Source: Leifsonia williamsii (lineage in GTDB: Bacteria > Actinomycetota > Actinomycetes > Actinomycetales > Microbacteriaceae). From it: a DNA stretch of 64,000 bases. The notes under the pieces are model-generated. The model was not told the origin of the DNA. It saw nothing but the letters and a program-made list of their open reading frames with translations, and searched no databases. The translations under genes and the position numbers were made by a program. Below are positions 52,983 to 61,038 of the stretch, one piece after another; position 1 is the stretch's first letter, and every line of letters begins with the position of its first letter. Location: positions 558,001 through 622,000 of the forward strand of contig NZ_JAROCF010000001.1 in the NCBI RefSeq assembly GCF_030433685.1, read 5' to 3'.

Positions 52983-53534
52983 TCAGGAGGGGGTGTCTGC
53001 CTGCGGCTCCGATGCGTGAGGGGGTCGCAGGCTGAGCCGCCAGGCCGTCAGGGGGCGGCCGTCGAGGTGGGTTCCGGAGTGGTCGCGGGTGAAGCCGCAG
53101 CGCTCGGCGACTGCTTCGCTGGCGTCGTTGCCGACGAGCGTGCTCAGCCAGAGGACCTTCTCGCCCTGGTCGGCGAGCCAGGACGCGAGCGCACGGACCG
53201 CCGCGGTGGCGAGGCCTCGGCCGCGACCCTCGGGCAGGAGGGCGTAGAAGACCTCGAAGCCGACATCGCTGCGGCCCATGCCCGCCGTGCCGAGGGCGGA
53301 TCCGCGGTCGTCGATCACGTATCGGATGCCGCTGCCGGCCTCCGCCGCCGCCACGTTGCGCTCGGCGCGGAGGCGGGCGCCGGCGTCGTCCAGATCGGCC
53401 GGGTACATGGTTCGCGGGGGGACGTCGGGCACGCGCGCGAGCGCCAGCTCGATCGCGCGGTCGTCCCTCTCGAGGCGGCGCAGGGTGGCGCCGGGGTGGC
53501 CGGGCAACTCGATCCGTAGCGGGAACGCGTCCAT
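52983..53534 (-). CDS. GNAT-family N-acetyltransferase
   Basis: 183 residues. The acetyl-CoA loop LLPEGRGRGLATAAVRAL (around 118-135) and the following WLSTLVGNDASEAVAERCGF with the final strand HLDGRPLTAWRLSL are typical of RimJ/RimL-like GNATs. The acceptor is unknown. It is a single gene. Confidence 0.85.
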   Translation of the reverse strand: MDAFPLRIELPGHPGATLRRLERDDRAIELALARVPDVPPRTMYPADLDDAGARLRAERNVAAAEAGSGIRYVIDDRGSALGTAGMGRSDVGFEVFYALLPEGRGRGLATAAVRALASWLADQGEKVLWLSTLVGNDASEAVAERCGFTRDHSGTHLDGRPLTAWRLSLRPPHASEPQADTPS

Positions 53535-53597
53535 CCCGTCACCCTGCCACTGTGCGCTGTACTGCGCGAGTGCGCGGCTCTGCGAGTGATTCTCATG

Positions 53598-53624
53598 ACA
53601 CTTGATCTATTTCATTTCAAGTGT
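53598..53624. promoter_or_regulatory. AT-rich inverted repeat ACACTTGA / TCAAGTGT
   Basis: Perfect 8-base arms separated by 11 bases, 35 bases before the start of a small protein gene. AT content is far above the surroundings, as expected of a promoter with an operator. It may also serve the divergent acetyltransferase gene. Confidence 0.5.
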
Positions 53625-53658
53625 TCCGGTTATTCTTCGCGAGAGTTACCATTCGGAC

Positions 53659-53907
53659 ATGAGCACTCCAAGGATGGGGCGCCACGGTGGCCGCTCAGAA
53701 CCGCAAGTCCACGACGACTTCGTCGCCGTGCCGTACCTCCGCCAGGGCCAGCTGATCTCGCTGATCCGATGGAGTCAAGTGGGCGGGGAGTGGAAGTACA
53801 AGACCATCCTTGCGGAGTATCTCCACCGCGACGAGGACGCCTGGTACCTGGTCATCGACGGACAGCGCGCCCGCCTCGACAGATCGGAGTGGGCGATCTT
53901 CAACTGA
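53659..53907 (+). CDS. Small hypothetical protein
   Basis: 82 residues. A basic N-terminus (STPRMGRHGGRS) is followed by a compact beta-rich part: VAVPYLRQGQLISLIRWSQV, GEWKYKTILAEYL, AWYLVIDGQRARLDRSEWAIF. The codon use is normal for the genome. Start: ATG at 53659; an upstream ATG at 53602 would begin inside the palindrome. No function recognised. Confidence 0.7.
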   Translation: MSTPRMGRHGGRSEPQVHDDFVAVPYLRQGQLISLIRWSQVGGEWKYKTILAEYLHRDEDAWYLVIDGQRARLDRSEWAIFN

Positions 53908-53960
53908 CCGTCCCGGACGCCCTGCCGGACCCGGCGGTCTCGGGCACCGACGCGGGCGGG

Positions 53961-54082
53961 CACCGCCACGCCAGCCGGAGGCACCACGCAACCGGGAACC
54001 GCGACGCGGACGGCACCGCCACGCCAGCCGGAGCCGCCACACAACCGGGAGCCGCGACACGAACGACACCGCCACGCCAGCC
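53961..54082. repeat. 53-bp tandem direct repeat, two full copies and a partial third
   Basis: Units start CACCGCCACGCCAGCC at 53961, 54014 and 54067, exactly 53 bases apart; the third is broken after 16 bases. It lies in a 508-base intergenic stretch (53908-54415) that also holds an inverted repeat at 54206-54241, a terminator and a palindromic element, and no gene that I can support. Confidence 0.75.
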
Positions 54083-54205
54083 GCAGCCGCCCCCGCACGC
54101 TCGCCGTCACCTGTCGCACGCACGTTACGCCCGCATACCTCCCCGAGCAACGGGGCCCGCCCCCTCCGTCCGCCGCGTAGCGTCCCACGCATGCGACCAG
54201 CGCCC

Positions 54206-54241
54206 TGATCGGCGCCCGCGCGGATCACCGCGCGCCGATCA
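54206..54241. repeat. Inverted repeat TGATCGGCGC / GCGCCGATCA
   Basis: Perfect 10-base arms with a 16-base GC-rich loop that can pair further. It precedes the stronger terminator-like hairpin and may be part of the same transcription stop between convergent genes. Confidence 0.5.
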
Positions 54242-54255
54242 CCGCCGTGGAGACC

Positions 54256-54292
54256 CTGGCGTCGTGCCCCTTCCCCCCGGGCACGACGCCAG
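54256..54292. terminator. Strong hairpin terminator between convergent genes
   Basis: Perfect 14-base stem CTGGCGTCGTGCCC / GGGCACGACGCCAG with a 9-base loop. No T-run follows, as is common in high-GC actinobacteria. It lies between the small hypothetical gene (+) and the SDR gene (-), so it can serve both. Confidence 0.75.
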
Positions 54293-54302
54293 CCTCACTC
54301 CC

Positions 54303-54379
54303 GGGCAACCAGCGAGTACGCACGAAAGGGCGCGCGAACTGCCCACTACGCAGACTTTCCGCGTACTCGACGGCTGCCC
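54303..54379. repeat. 77-bp palindromic element, copy E (intergenic)
   Basis: GGGCAACCAGCGAGTACGCA at one end and GCGTACTCGACGGCTGCCC at the other, with CTACGCAGACTTTCCGCGTA inside. It lies 37 bases after the stop of the SDR gene. Confidence 0.8.
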
Positions 54380-54415
54380 GTCGAGGCTGACCGGGGCGCG
54401 CGACGCGCGACGCGC

Positions 54416-55252
54416 CTACAGCCGCCGCCAGTCGTCCGAGACCAGGTGCGACCCCGCCTGCGGTCCCATCTGCAGCATCCCACCGTCCACGACCAGCGAC
54501 GCGCCGGTGATGTACGACGCGGCGGGAGACGCGAGGAATGCGATCACGGCCGCGACCTCGCGGGCGTCCCCCGGGCGGCCCAGCGGGATGCCGGGGCGGT
54601 GCTGCTCGTGAGGGTCCACATCCTCCGCATCGTTCATCGGGGTCGAGATCTCGCCCGGGGCGACCGCGTTGCAGGTGATCCCGTACTCGCCGAGCTCCAG
54701 GGCGAGCGTCTTGAGCAGGCCGCCGAGGCCGTGCTTCGCCGCGTCGTAGGCGGCCGAGCCGACGCGCGGCTGGTGCTCGTGCACGCTGGTCACGCCGATG
54801 ATGCGGCCGCCGCGTCCGGCATCGACCATCCGCCGGGCCATGCGCTGGATGCAGACGAACGCGCCGTCGAGGTCGCCGGCGACGGTCGTGCGCCAGGTCT
54901 CCCAGTCGGTCTCGAAGAAGGGCGTCCCGCCGTTGAGTCCCGCGTTGTTGACGAAGACGTCGCAGCCGCCGAGCTGCTCGGCCATGCGGTCGACCACGTC
55001 GCCGCACGCGGGAGCGTCGGTGGTGTCGAGCTGTGCGATCACGGCGCGGCGGCCCTCCTGCTCGACCAGGCGCGCGGTCTCCTTCGCGCCGTCCTCGTCG
55101 GAGTGCCAGGTGATGCCGACGTCCAGGCCGGCCTGCGCCAGCGCGACCGCCGTGGCCCGGCCGATGCCGGAGTCGGACCCGGTCACGATGGCCGTGCGGG
55201 GCGCGGTGAGCTGGGGGGCGGTGAACGGGGATGAGGAGGTCGTGTCAGCCAT
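54416..55252 (-). CDS. SDR-family oxidoreductase
   Basis: 278 residues. NAD(P)-binding TGSDSGIGRATAVAL near residue 23, NNAG block VFVNNAGLNGG, catalytic Ser in GVTSVHEHQ and YxxxK in AAYDAAKHG; ends with SLVVDGGM. A classical SDR, similar to glucose 1-dehydrogenase or 3-oxoacyl reductase types. Start at ATG 55252; longer frames upstream would run into the divergent HAD promoter region. Confidence 0.88.
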   Translation of the reverse strand: MADTTSSSPFTAPQLTAPRTAIVTGSDSGIGRATAVALAQAGLDVGITWHSDEDGAKETARLVEQEGRRAVIAQLDTTDAPACGDVVDRMAEQLGGCDVFVNNAGLNGGTPFFETDWETWRTTVAGDLDGAFVCIQRMARRMVDAGRGGRIIGVTSVHEHQPRVGSAAYDAAKHGLGGLLKTLALELGEYGITCNAVAPGEISTPMNDAEDVDPHEQHRPGIPLGRPGDAREVAAVIAFLASPAASYITGASLVVDGGMLQMGPQAGSHLVSDDWRRL

Positions 55253-55307
55253 GCCGGGCACGGTCCACCCCATCCCGGCGCGACGCAAGGGGTGGTACCT
55301 GTGGAGC

Positions 55308-55958
55308 ATGACCGTCTCCGCAGTGCTCTTCGACATCGACGGCACGCTCGTCGACTCCAACTACCTGCACGTCGACGCGTGGCAGCGCGCGCTCGCCGAG
55401 CTGGGCGAGCCGACCGACGCGTGGCGCATCCACCGGGCCATCGGGATGGATTCGGCGCGCCTGCTCGCCGCCGTCGTGGGTCCGCGCGACGACGAGTGGC
55501 AGGAGCGGGCCAAGGACCTCCACTCGCAGTATTACAAGGAGCAGTCGGACCGGCTGCGCGCGTTCGACGGTACCGCCGAGCTGCTGCGGGAGATCGCGGG
55601 ACGCGGGGTGAAGGTGGTGCTCGCGACCTCCGCGCCCCAGGACGAGTTCGAGCTGCTGCGGGCGACCATCGACGCCGACGACGCCATCCACGCCTCCACG
55701 AACGCCGACGACGTGGATGCCGCGAAGCCGGACCCCGGCATCCTGGAGGTGGCGCTCGAACGGGCGGGCGTCGGCCCGTCGGAGGCGCTGATGATCGGCG
55801 ACTCGGTCTGGGACCTCACCGCCGCCTCCCGTGCACACATCCGCGGGGCCGGCGTGCTCTCGGGCGGCGTCGGGCCGTCGGAGCTGATCGACGCCGGAGC
55901 GGTGGACGTCTTCGACGACCCCCGCGACCTCCTGAACCGGCTCGACGGCCTGCTCTGA
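55308..55958 (+). CDS. HAD-superfamily hydrolase (beta-phosphoglucomutase-like)
   Basis: 216 residues. Motif I VLFDIDGTLVDSN (7-19), a helical cap, motif II LATSAPQ, motif III Lys in AAKPDPGI and motif IV MIGDSVWDL. Likely a phosphatase or mutase for a small sugar phosphate. GTGGAGC lies right before the ATG. Divergent from the SDR by 55 bases. Confidence 0.88.
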   Translation: MTVSAVLFDIDGTLVDSNYLHVDAWQRALAELGEPTDAWRIHRAIGMDSARLLAAVVGPRDDEWQERAKDLHSQYYKEQSDRLRAFDGTAELLREIAGRGVKVVLATSAPQDEFELLRATIDADDAIHASTNADDVDAAKPDPGILEVALERAGVGPSEALMIGDSVWDLTAASRAHIRGAGVLSGGVGPSELIDAGAVDVFDDPRDLLNRLDGLL

Positions 55959-56033
55959 CCAACCCGCGAGTACGCGGACAATCCGCGTACTCGAGCGTTT
56001 CCGGGCGAATTCGCGCGTACTCGACGGTTGCCC
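55957..56033. repeat. 77-bp palindromic element, copy F (abuts HAD stop codon)
   Basis: Starts at the HAD stop codon. Contains GCGAGTACGCGGACAATCCG and CGTACTCG, a perfect 12-base stem with a 3-base loop, then GGGCGAATTCGCGCGTACTC and GACGGTTGCCC. The 164-base gap to the next gene holds nothing else. Confidence 0.8.
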
Positions 56034-56122
56034 GGCGCCGGTCCGCTCTTGCCAACGCGGCGGCAGCGGCGTTGGATGCGAGCCAGGACCGCCGCACCGG
56101 CGGCCGAAGGAAGGGGGAGGCG

Positions 56123-56422
56123 ATGACCGCCAGCGAGCTCGAGATGTCCAGCGTGCGGTATCCGTACCGCGACCGCATCTTCCACGTGGAGAAGAAGGCG
56201 CCCGGCCGGTGGGCGGTGCTCGACGAGTCCCACGCCGAGCTCGGCACGCTGGTGCGCGTCTCGGCCGAGGGTGAGGAGCACGAGCCCGTGTTCGGCGCCG
56301 TGCTGCCCGGCTACGTCGACACCCTCCATGAGGGCTCCGACTGGAAGTACCTGGTCGCCGCGATCATCAACGAGGCGCTCGACGCCGAGACCGCGCCGAC
56401 CGGGAACCAGGGCGAGTCGTGA
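56123..56422 (+). CDS. Small hypothetical protein
   Basis: 99 residues: SVRYPYRDRIFHVEKKAPGRWAVLDE, then a beta-rich middle and a C-terminal helix (WKYLVAAIINEALDAE). Strong AAGGGGGAGG site before the ATG. It overlaps the next gene by GTGA, so the two products may act together. No family recognised. Confidence 0.72.
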   Translation: MTASELEMSSVRYPYRDRIFHVEKKAPGRWAVLDESHAELGTLVRVSAEGEEHEPVFGAVLPGYVDTLHEGSDWKYLVAAIINEALDAETAPTGNQGES

Positions 56423-56766
56423 GCGTCCGGCTCAACAAGGAGGCGCTGGAGCACGCGCGCAAGCTGGTCGAGCAGGGCGAGGTCGTGCGCGACGAGCGCG
56501 ACGACTGGAGCGAGCACGCACCCAGCACCGACGAGCAGAACCGCTTCATCGAGAAGCACGGCTGGGACGAGTACTCGCTCTGGCACCTCGGCGTCGACCC
56601 CGACAAGAGCGAGGAGACGAAGGGCCGGTTCAGCTTCCCGTACGGCGACTTCTCGAAGGTGCACCGCTGCGCGGTCATCTCGCTCGAGAGCCGGGCTTCG
56701 CAGAACGATCACGACGACATCGCGCGCGAGACCAAGCGCCTGCTGGAGCAGATCGACCGCGACTGA
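56419..56766 (+). CDS. Conserved hypothetical protein
   Basis: 115 residues, rich in charged residues. SVRLNKEALEHARKLVEQGEVV, WSEHAPSTDEQNRFIEKHGWDEYSLWHLG and a C-terminal helix HDDIARETKRLLEQIDRD. The WHLG-x-D pattern and coupling to the previous gene suggest a conserved pair in actinobacteria; the role is unknown. GTG start. Confidence 0.75.
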   Translation: MSVRLNKEALEHARKLVEQGEVVRDERDDWSEHAPSTDEQNRFIEKHGWDEYSLWHLGVDPDKSEETKGRFSFPYGDFSKVHRCAVISLESRASQNDHDDIARETKRLLEQIDRD

Positions 56767-56785
56767 GCGGGCTACGATTGCCCGG

Positions 56786-56977
56786 ATGAACGCGGCGCTG
56801 CGCAGGACCCTCGGCTGGATCGCGGCCGTGCTGCTCAACGTCGGCGCCGTGCTCTTCGTGGTCGGCCTGGTCGTGCCGCACGGCCCCGGCGGCGTGCCCC
56901 TGTGGCTCGTCGGCGCCGTGCTGTGCGTCGTCGGGCTGGCCTTCGGCGCGGGCTGGATGCTGACGAACCGCCGCTGA
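56786..56977 (+). CDS. Small two-span membrane protein
   Basis: 63 residues with two hydrophobic segments (about 10-30 and 38-57) joined by HGPGGVPL. Short basic ends (RR) at both termini. It follows the previous gene by 19 bases and is probably in the same transcript. No function is proposed. Confidence 0.6.
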   Translation: MNAALRRTLGWIAAVLLNVGAVLFVVGLVVPHGPGGVPLWLVGAVLCVVGLAFGAGWMLTNRR

Positions 56978-56991
56978 CCCGCCCGGTGCCG

Positions 56992-57060
56992 CCGTGCTCG
57001 CGTCGCCGCGCTCGCGTCTCCGCGCTCGCGTCTCCGCGCCCGCGTCTCCGGCCCGCGCAT
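56992..57060. repeat. 14-bp tandem repeat GCGCTCGCGTCTCC
   Basis: Four to five near-identical units just after the small membrane-protein gene, in a 280-base gap. The gap also holds the terminator at 57166-57200; no gene is seen there. Confidence 0.65.
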
Positions 57061-57165
57061 CGCCATCGCTCCCGGACCTCTGCCCGCAACACGCCGGCTC
57101 CGGGCGTACACAAGCCCGGAACGGATGGTGGCGGCACGCAGCACGCACGAAGACGCCCACGAGAA

Positions 57166-57200
57166 GACGGCCCCGCCCTGGGATGAGAGGCGGGGCCGTC
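57166..57200. terminator. Hairpin terminator between convergent genes
   Basis: Perfect 12-base stem GACGGCCCCGCC / GGCGGGGCCGTC with an 11-base loop, between the + strand small-protein operon and the - strand acidic-protein gene. No T-run, as usual for this GC content. Confidence 0.75.
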
Positions 57201-57257
57201 GGGACCGGATCGAGGCGTGATCCGGTGGCTCGTGGCCCGGTCGTTCCGGGCTCCCGA

Positions 57258-57689
57258 TCAGTCCGGAGGCTCGGTGTTGCCGACCAGATCGGGGTTCGAG
57301 GGCTGCTGGGCCGGGTCGAAGTCGGCGGGCGGAGGCTCGGCACTGTCGGAGCCGGTGGTCGCGGCTGTCGTCACATCCTCCGCACCCTCCGGCGCCACTC
57401 CGGTCTCACCCGGCGCTGAGACGCGGTCGCCCGCGCCGCCGCCGCCGGCGCCGGTGTCGCCCGACTGACCCGACTCGGTCTCGGCCGGCTCGGCCGCCTG
57501 CGCGTCGCGCTCGGCGCCCGCGGCGGTGTCGGAGCCGTCCTCCTCGGCGCCCGCGACGTCCGACTCGGACGTGTCCGGCGCATCGGCCGTCCCGGAGGCC
57601 CCTCCTGGACCCTGCTCGAAACGCTCCGGATGCTCCTCCGCGGGGACGCCCTCGGCGTCGGTGTTCGGCAGTCCGCTGGTGTCGCTCAT
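57258..57689 (-). CDS. Acidic low-complexity hypothetical protein
   Basis: 143 residues, mainly Glu, Asp, Ala, Gly, Thr and Pro, with no hydrophobic core. Likely disordered. Its codon bias is normal and a start region SDTSGLPNTDAEGVPAEEHPE resembles small actinobacterial stress-type proteins. GGAGG lies ahead of the ATG. No function assigned. Confidence 0.6.
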   Translation of the reverse strand: MSDTSGLPNTDAEGVPAEEHPERFEQGPGGASGTADAPDTSESDVAGAEEDGSDTAAGAERDAQAAEPAETESGQSGDTGAGGGGAGDRVSAPGETGVAPEGAEDVTTAATTGSDSAEPPPADFDPAQQPSNPDLVGNTEPPD

Positions 57690-57712
57690 GCGCTGCTCCC
57701 TCCTGGGCCGCC

Positions 57713-57925
57713 TTACGGCTTGCCCTCTTCGCTGTACGAGGTGGTGCCGTCGCCGGTCTCCTCGATCCCCTCGTCGGGGTCGAGATCGGTGATGACGTCC
57801 TGGATGGTGTTCTGGTCGGCCGTGGGGTCCACCGCGCCGCCGTCGTCACCCTCGAGGTCGCCGGCGAGCCCGTTGGTCGGGTCGTTGCCGGTGACCGGCT
57901 CTTCGTCGTTCCTCGTGTCGCTCAT
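57713..57925 (-). CDS. Small acidic hypothetical protein
   Basis: 70 residues, strongly acidic (SDTRNDEEPVTGNDPTNG through YSEEGKP), without membrane or signal segments. It begins like the next gene product (MSDT) and lies 23 bases before it, so the two may derive from one another or act in a pair. No close family known to me. Confidence 0.55.
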   Translation of the reverse strand: MSDTRNDEEPVTGNDPTNGLAGDLEGDDGGAVDPTADQNTIQDVITDLDPDEGIEETGDGTTSYSEEGKP

Positions 57926-58043
57926 GGAGGTCAGAGAACGCCTGCGCGCCCGCCCGCGCAAGGGGGGTTCAGCAGCGCGAGGCCGCGGAGTACCCTCCCG
58001 CGCCTCCCGCCCACCGGGAGCACAGTCGACAGACCCGCGACCC

Positions 58044-60917
58044 TCACCCCAGCCGCTCGATCAGCTCCCGCAGCGCGGCCGCGTACTGCGGCGACGACGG
58101 GTAGTCCGGGTGCGTCGCGACCTTGATCAGATACCGCGGAGGCCCGAACTCGTCCGCGCCGCGGTCGATCGCGTTGGGGGCGTTGCTGTTGACCGGGAAG
58201 CCCAGGTAGTCGGTGCGGCGCCACAGGCTGAACCAGGCGACGCCGCGGTTATCCGGCTGGGTGAGCAGCTCGACGAGCGTCGGGTCGGTGGCCCGCGACG
58301 GCGGGTACTCCGGCGGCGAGCCGAGCTGGTCGGTCTGCACCTGCGTGTACCAGGGGTCCGGCTGCGCGAGAGAGGGAGGGAGTTGCGGCAGCGTACCGAG
58401 CACCTGCGGCCCGAACAGCTCGGGGAAGAACCGCCCGAAGTACACGCGCAGCTGCGTCCCATAGGTGAGCAGCCCGACGTTGGCGATCCGGGAGGCGTCG
58501 CCCGGCCGCAGCGTGAACAGGCACGCGACGGCGAGCACCGCGCCGAGGCTGTGCGCGCTGACGACGACCTTGTACGGCCGCTCCTGGCGCAGCGCCTGCT
58601 CCTGCACCTCCTCCCGCCAGCGCAGTTGCTCGTCGGGCTCGAGGTGCGCCGGAGGGACGAGGTCGTGGCCGAGCCAGTCGACCACCCGGTCGCGCAGCTC
58701 GGGCACCGCGCGCTCGGCGTAGCAGGGCGGCGCGAAGGGGTGGCCTGCCCGCGGGAGGAAGCACATCAGGTCCCACATCACGCTGATCGGCCGCTCCTTG
58801 GCGGTGATGGCGTTCTCGATGATGAGGACCAGCACCCCGATCGCGATGATGCCGAGCGCCGGCCCGACGAAGCTGTCGATCCAGCGGTAGACGTCGGTGT
58901 ACGAGACGGCGAGCGCCGCCACGAACCCGACGGCCAACAGCGCCGCGAGGAGCCCCAGGATCGGCTCGCCGCGGTGGAACAGGGCGGCCTGCCGCCGCGC
59001 GCGCAGGATCTTGAGCGCGAGCCGGTCCTGCGTGTCGGCCCGCTGCACGACGCCGTCGGGGTACTGCTTCACCGGGCTGACGATCGGCCGCCGGCCGCCG
59101 CGCGTGGGCGGCGTGGTCAGCATGGGCACCCAGCGCGTGCGAAGGAAGAACACGACGCCGGCGACCACCGCGAGCACGATCGCGATCAGCGGCAGCACGT
59201 CGCCGAAGTTCTGGTAGACGATGGGAGGTCGCAACGCGGCGGCGGGAGGGGCCACGCATCCGCACGCGGGCGCCCCCGTCCCGAGCCAGGCCTGCGTGCC
59301 GAGCACCAGCAGCGTCGAGAGGATCATCGCCGCGCCGAGCGCCCACAGCATGATGACGCCGGGGCCGGTGCCGCCCCATCCCTCCACCCGGTGTGGGATC
59401 GGGTCGCGGGTGAGCCGGGGCCAGAGCGCGATCAGCACCAGCTCGATGACGACGGCCGCCGCCGCGATGATGAAGAACGCCGCCCGCGCGGGCCGGGCCG
59501 CCTCGTCGAGCCGGGTCGGCCCGAGCGCGACCGCGATCAGGAAGCTCGTGCCCGCCACCGCCATGATCACGATCGACAGGGCGTGCGGCACTCCCCGGCG
59601 CCAGCTGAGGGCCGAGATCGCGATGGCGACGAGCACGCCGAGGATCAGGGAGGGCGCGGTCACCAGCCCGAGGAAGGCCGGCGCCGCGCCGCCCCGGCCT
59701 GCGCCCTCCCCGTAGTCGCCGTCGATCGCGAGCCCCACGAGCGTGAGCACGTAGACCAGCACGCCGACCCACAGCAGCAGCAGGGAGGAGCGTTCGCGGG
59801 TGCGGAGCTTGTCGGCGAGGAAGCGGGCCACCGGGCGGTCGCCGCTGTCCTCGGTGTCCGAGAACACGCCGACGAGCACGATGGTGACCGTCAGCCCGGC
59901 CAGGCCGAGGAGGAGTGCGAGCAGGAACAACCAGTGCCCTCCCTCCACCGCCCGCAGCGCGCAGCCGTTGGCGACGAAGGTCTGCAGCTTGGCGCAGTCG
60001 GTGCTTCCCCCGTAGACGGCGAAGAGGCGGTCCCACGCGAGCAGCAGCGCGACGAGGAAGAACGTCGCGCCGAGGTGCAGCCACTCGGTCGGCGAGCCGA
60101 CGCGGGAGGTCTGCCAGAACCCCTCCGAGCTGAGCGGCTTCACCGGCCCCTCCGGGCGGGCGCCGCGCCGCATCTGGTCGGTCGTGTCGAAGATCGCGGC
60201 CTCGTAGCGCGTGCGGGCGCGCCGGGCGACGATGTAGAGCAGCAGGATTCCCGCGATCGGGACGACGGAGAGCACCGCGAGCTGCCTCCCGCGCCAGGCG
60301 AGCGGGCCGGTGAAGAAGTCGGTCACGGCGTGCGGGAGCGCCGGGCACGGTCCTGCACCGGCCGCGGCACCGGGACCGAGGCACTGTGCGCCGAGGTCGA
60401 GGCTGATGGAGCCGAGCGCGCACACGTAGAGCAGGGTCAGGCCGAGCGCGAAGATGCGGAGCGATCCGGCGCCGACCCCGCCCCTCCACTCGCCGCCGGG
60501 ATGCTGGTCGGGGATCCGCCTCGTCCAGTACGCCGTGTTGGCGAGGCCGAACGGCAGCAGGAGCAGCCAGGCCAGCTGCACGAAGAACTGACCGATGAAC
60601 AGCAGCGGCCCGGCGCCGTAGCGGGCGAGCAGACCCCAGGAGTACGCCTCCCGGCGCACGTCCGGCGGCGGCACCGCGGGGTCGAGCGTGCCGGGCGGGT
60701 CGTCGGGGTCGGGCTCCGGCGAACGCGGCGCCCACCAGAAGCCGCCGTTCTCGTCGCCCTGCGTCTGCCGCAGTTCGCTCTGCGGAACGCCGAGCATCTC
60801 GGCGGGCGGCGTGTTCTTGATGCCGTGCACCCGCAGCTCGAGGATGCGATGCGGCCCGGCCGCCGCCGGAGTCGGGGAGCCCGGGGTCGCGGAGCCCGGG
60901 GTCTCGGAGTCGGTCAT
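58044..60917 (-). CDS. Large multi-span membrane protein with lipase-like C-terminal domain
   Basis: 957 residues. N-terminal cytoplasmic part with ILELRVHGIKNTPPAEML (24-41), then about twelve membrane spans up to about 690. The C-terminal 270 residues are soluble and carry VVVSAHSLGAVLAV (784-797), a GxSxG-like nucleophile elbow with Ser790, LLTYGTQLRVYFGRFFPELF after it, and a possible catalytic His936 in ATHPDYPSS. The motif order fits a class 3-lipase or PGAP1-like alpha/beta hydrolase fused to a membrane region. The N-terminal HGI motif is also part of some such hydrolases, so the enzyme core may be split by the membrane block. Role unknown. Confidence 0.75.
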   Translation of the reverse strand: MTDSETPGSATPGSPTPAAAGPHRILELRVHGIKNTPPAEMLGVPQSELRQTQGDENGGFWWAPRSPEPDPDDPPGTLDPAVPPPDVRREAYSWGLLARYGAGPLLFIGQFFVQLAWLLLLPFGLANTAYWTRRIPDQHPGGEWRGGVGAGSLRIFALGLTLLYVCALGSISLDLGAQCLGPGAAAGAGPCPALPHAVTDFFTGPLAWRGRQLAVLSVVPIAGILLLYIVARRARTRYEAAIFDTTDQMRRGARPEGPVKPLSSEGFWQTSRVGSPTEWLHLGATFFLVALLLAWDRLFAVYGGSTDCAKLQTFVANGCALRAVEGGHWLFLLALLLGLAGLTVTIVLVGVFSDTEDSGDRPVARFLADKLRTRERSSLLLLWVGVLVYVLTLVGLAIDGDYGEGAGRGGAAPAFLGLVTAPSLILGVLVAIAISALSWRRGVPHALSIVIMAVAGTSFLIAVALGPTRLDEAARPARAAFFIIAAAAVVIELVLIALWPRLTRDPIPHRVEGWGGTGPGVIMLWALGAAMILSTLLVLGTQAWLGTGAPACGCVAPPAAALRPPIVYQNFGDVLPLIAIVLAVVAGVVFFLRTRWVPMLTTPPTRGGRRPIVSPVKQYPDGVVQRADTQDRLALKILRARRQAALFHRGEPILGLLAALLAVGFVAALAVSYTDVYRWIDSFVGPALGIIAIGVLVLIIENAITAKERPISVMWDLMCFLPRAGHPFAPPCYAERAVPELRDRVVDWLGHDLVPPAHLEPDEQLRWREEVQEQALRQERPYKVVVSAHSLGAVLAVACLFTLRPGDASRIANVGLLTYGTQLRVYFGRFFPELFGPQVLGTLPQLPPSLAQPDPWYTQVQTDQLGSPPEYPPSRATDPTLVELLTQPDNRGVAWFSLWRRTDYLGFPVNSNAPNAIDRGADEFGPPRYLIKVATHPDYPSSPQYAAALRELIERLG

Positions 60918-61038
60918 CGCGCCGCCCCTTCGTCGTGGACGCGCGCAGACTACTCCGGCGCTGCGGGCCGCGGCTACGGCGGAGCCGCTGCGCCGAGGGG
61001 CATAGCCCTCGCACGCGGCGCGGCGTACGCTCAGCGCT

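Noticed and set aside
53961..54082. CRISPR array
   Set aside because: The 53-bp units are directly joined without spacers, only two are complete, and no cas gene is present.
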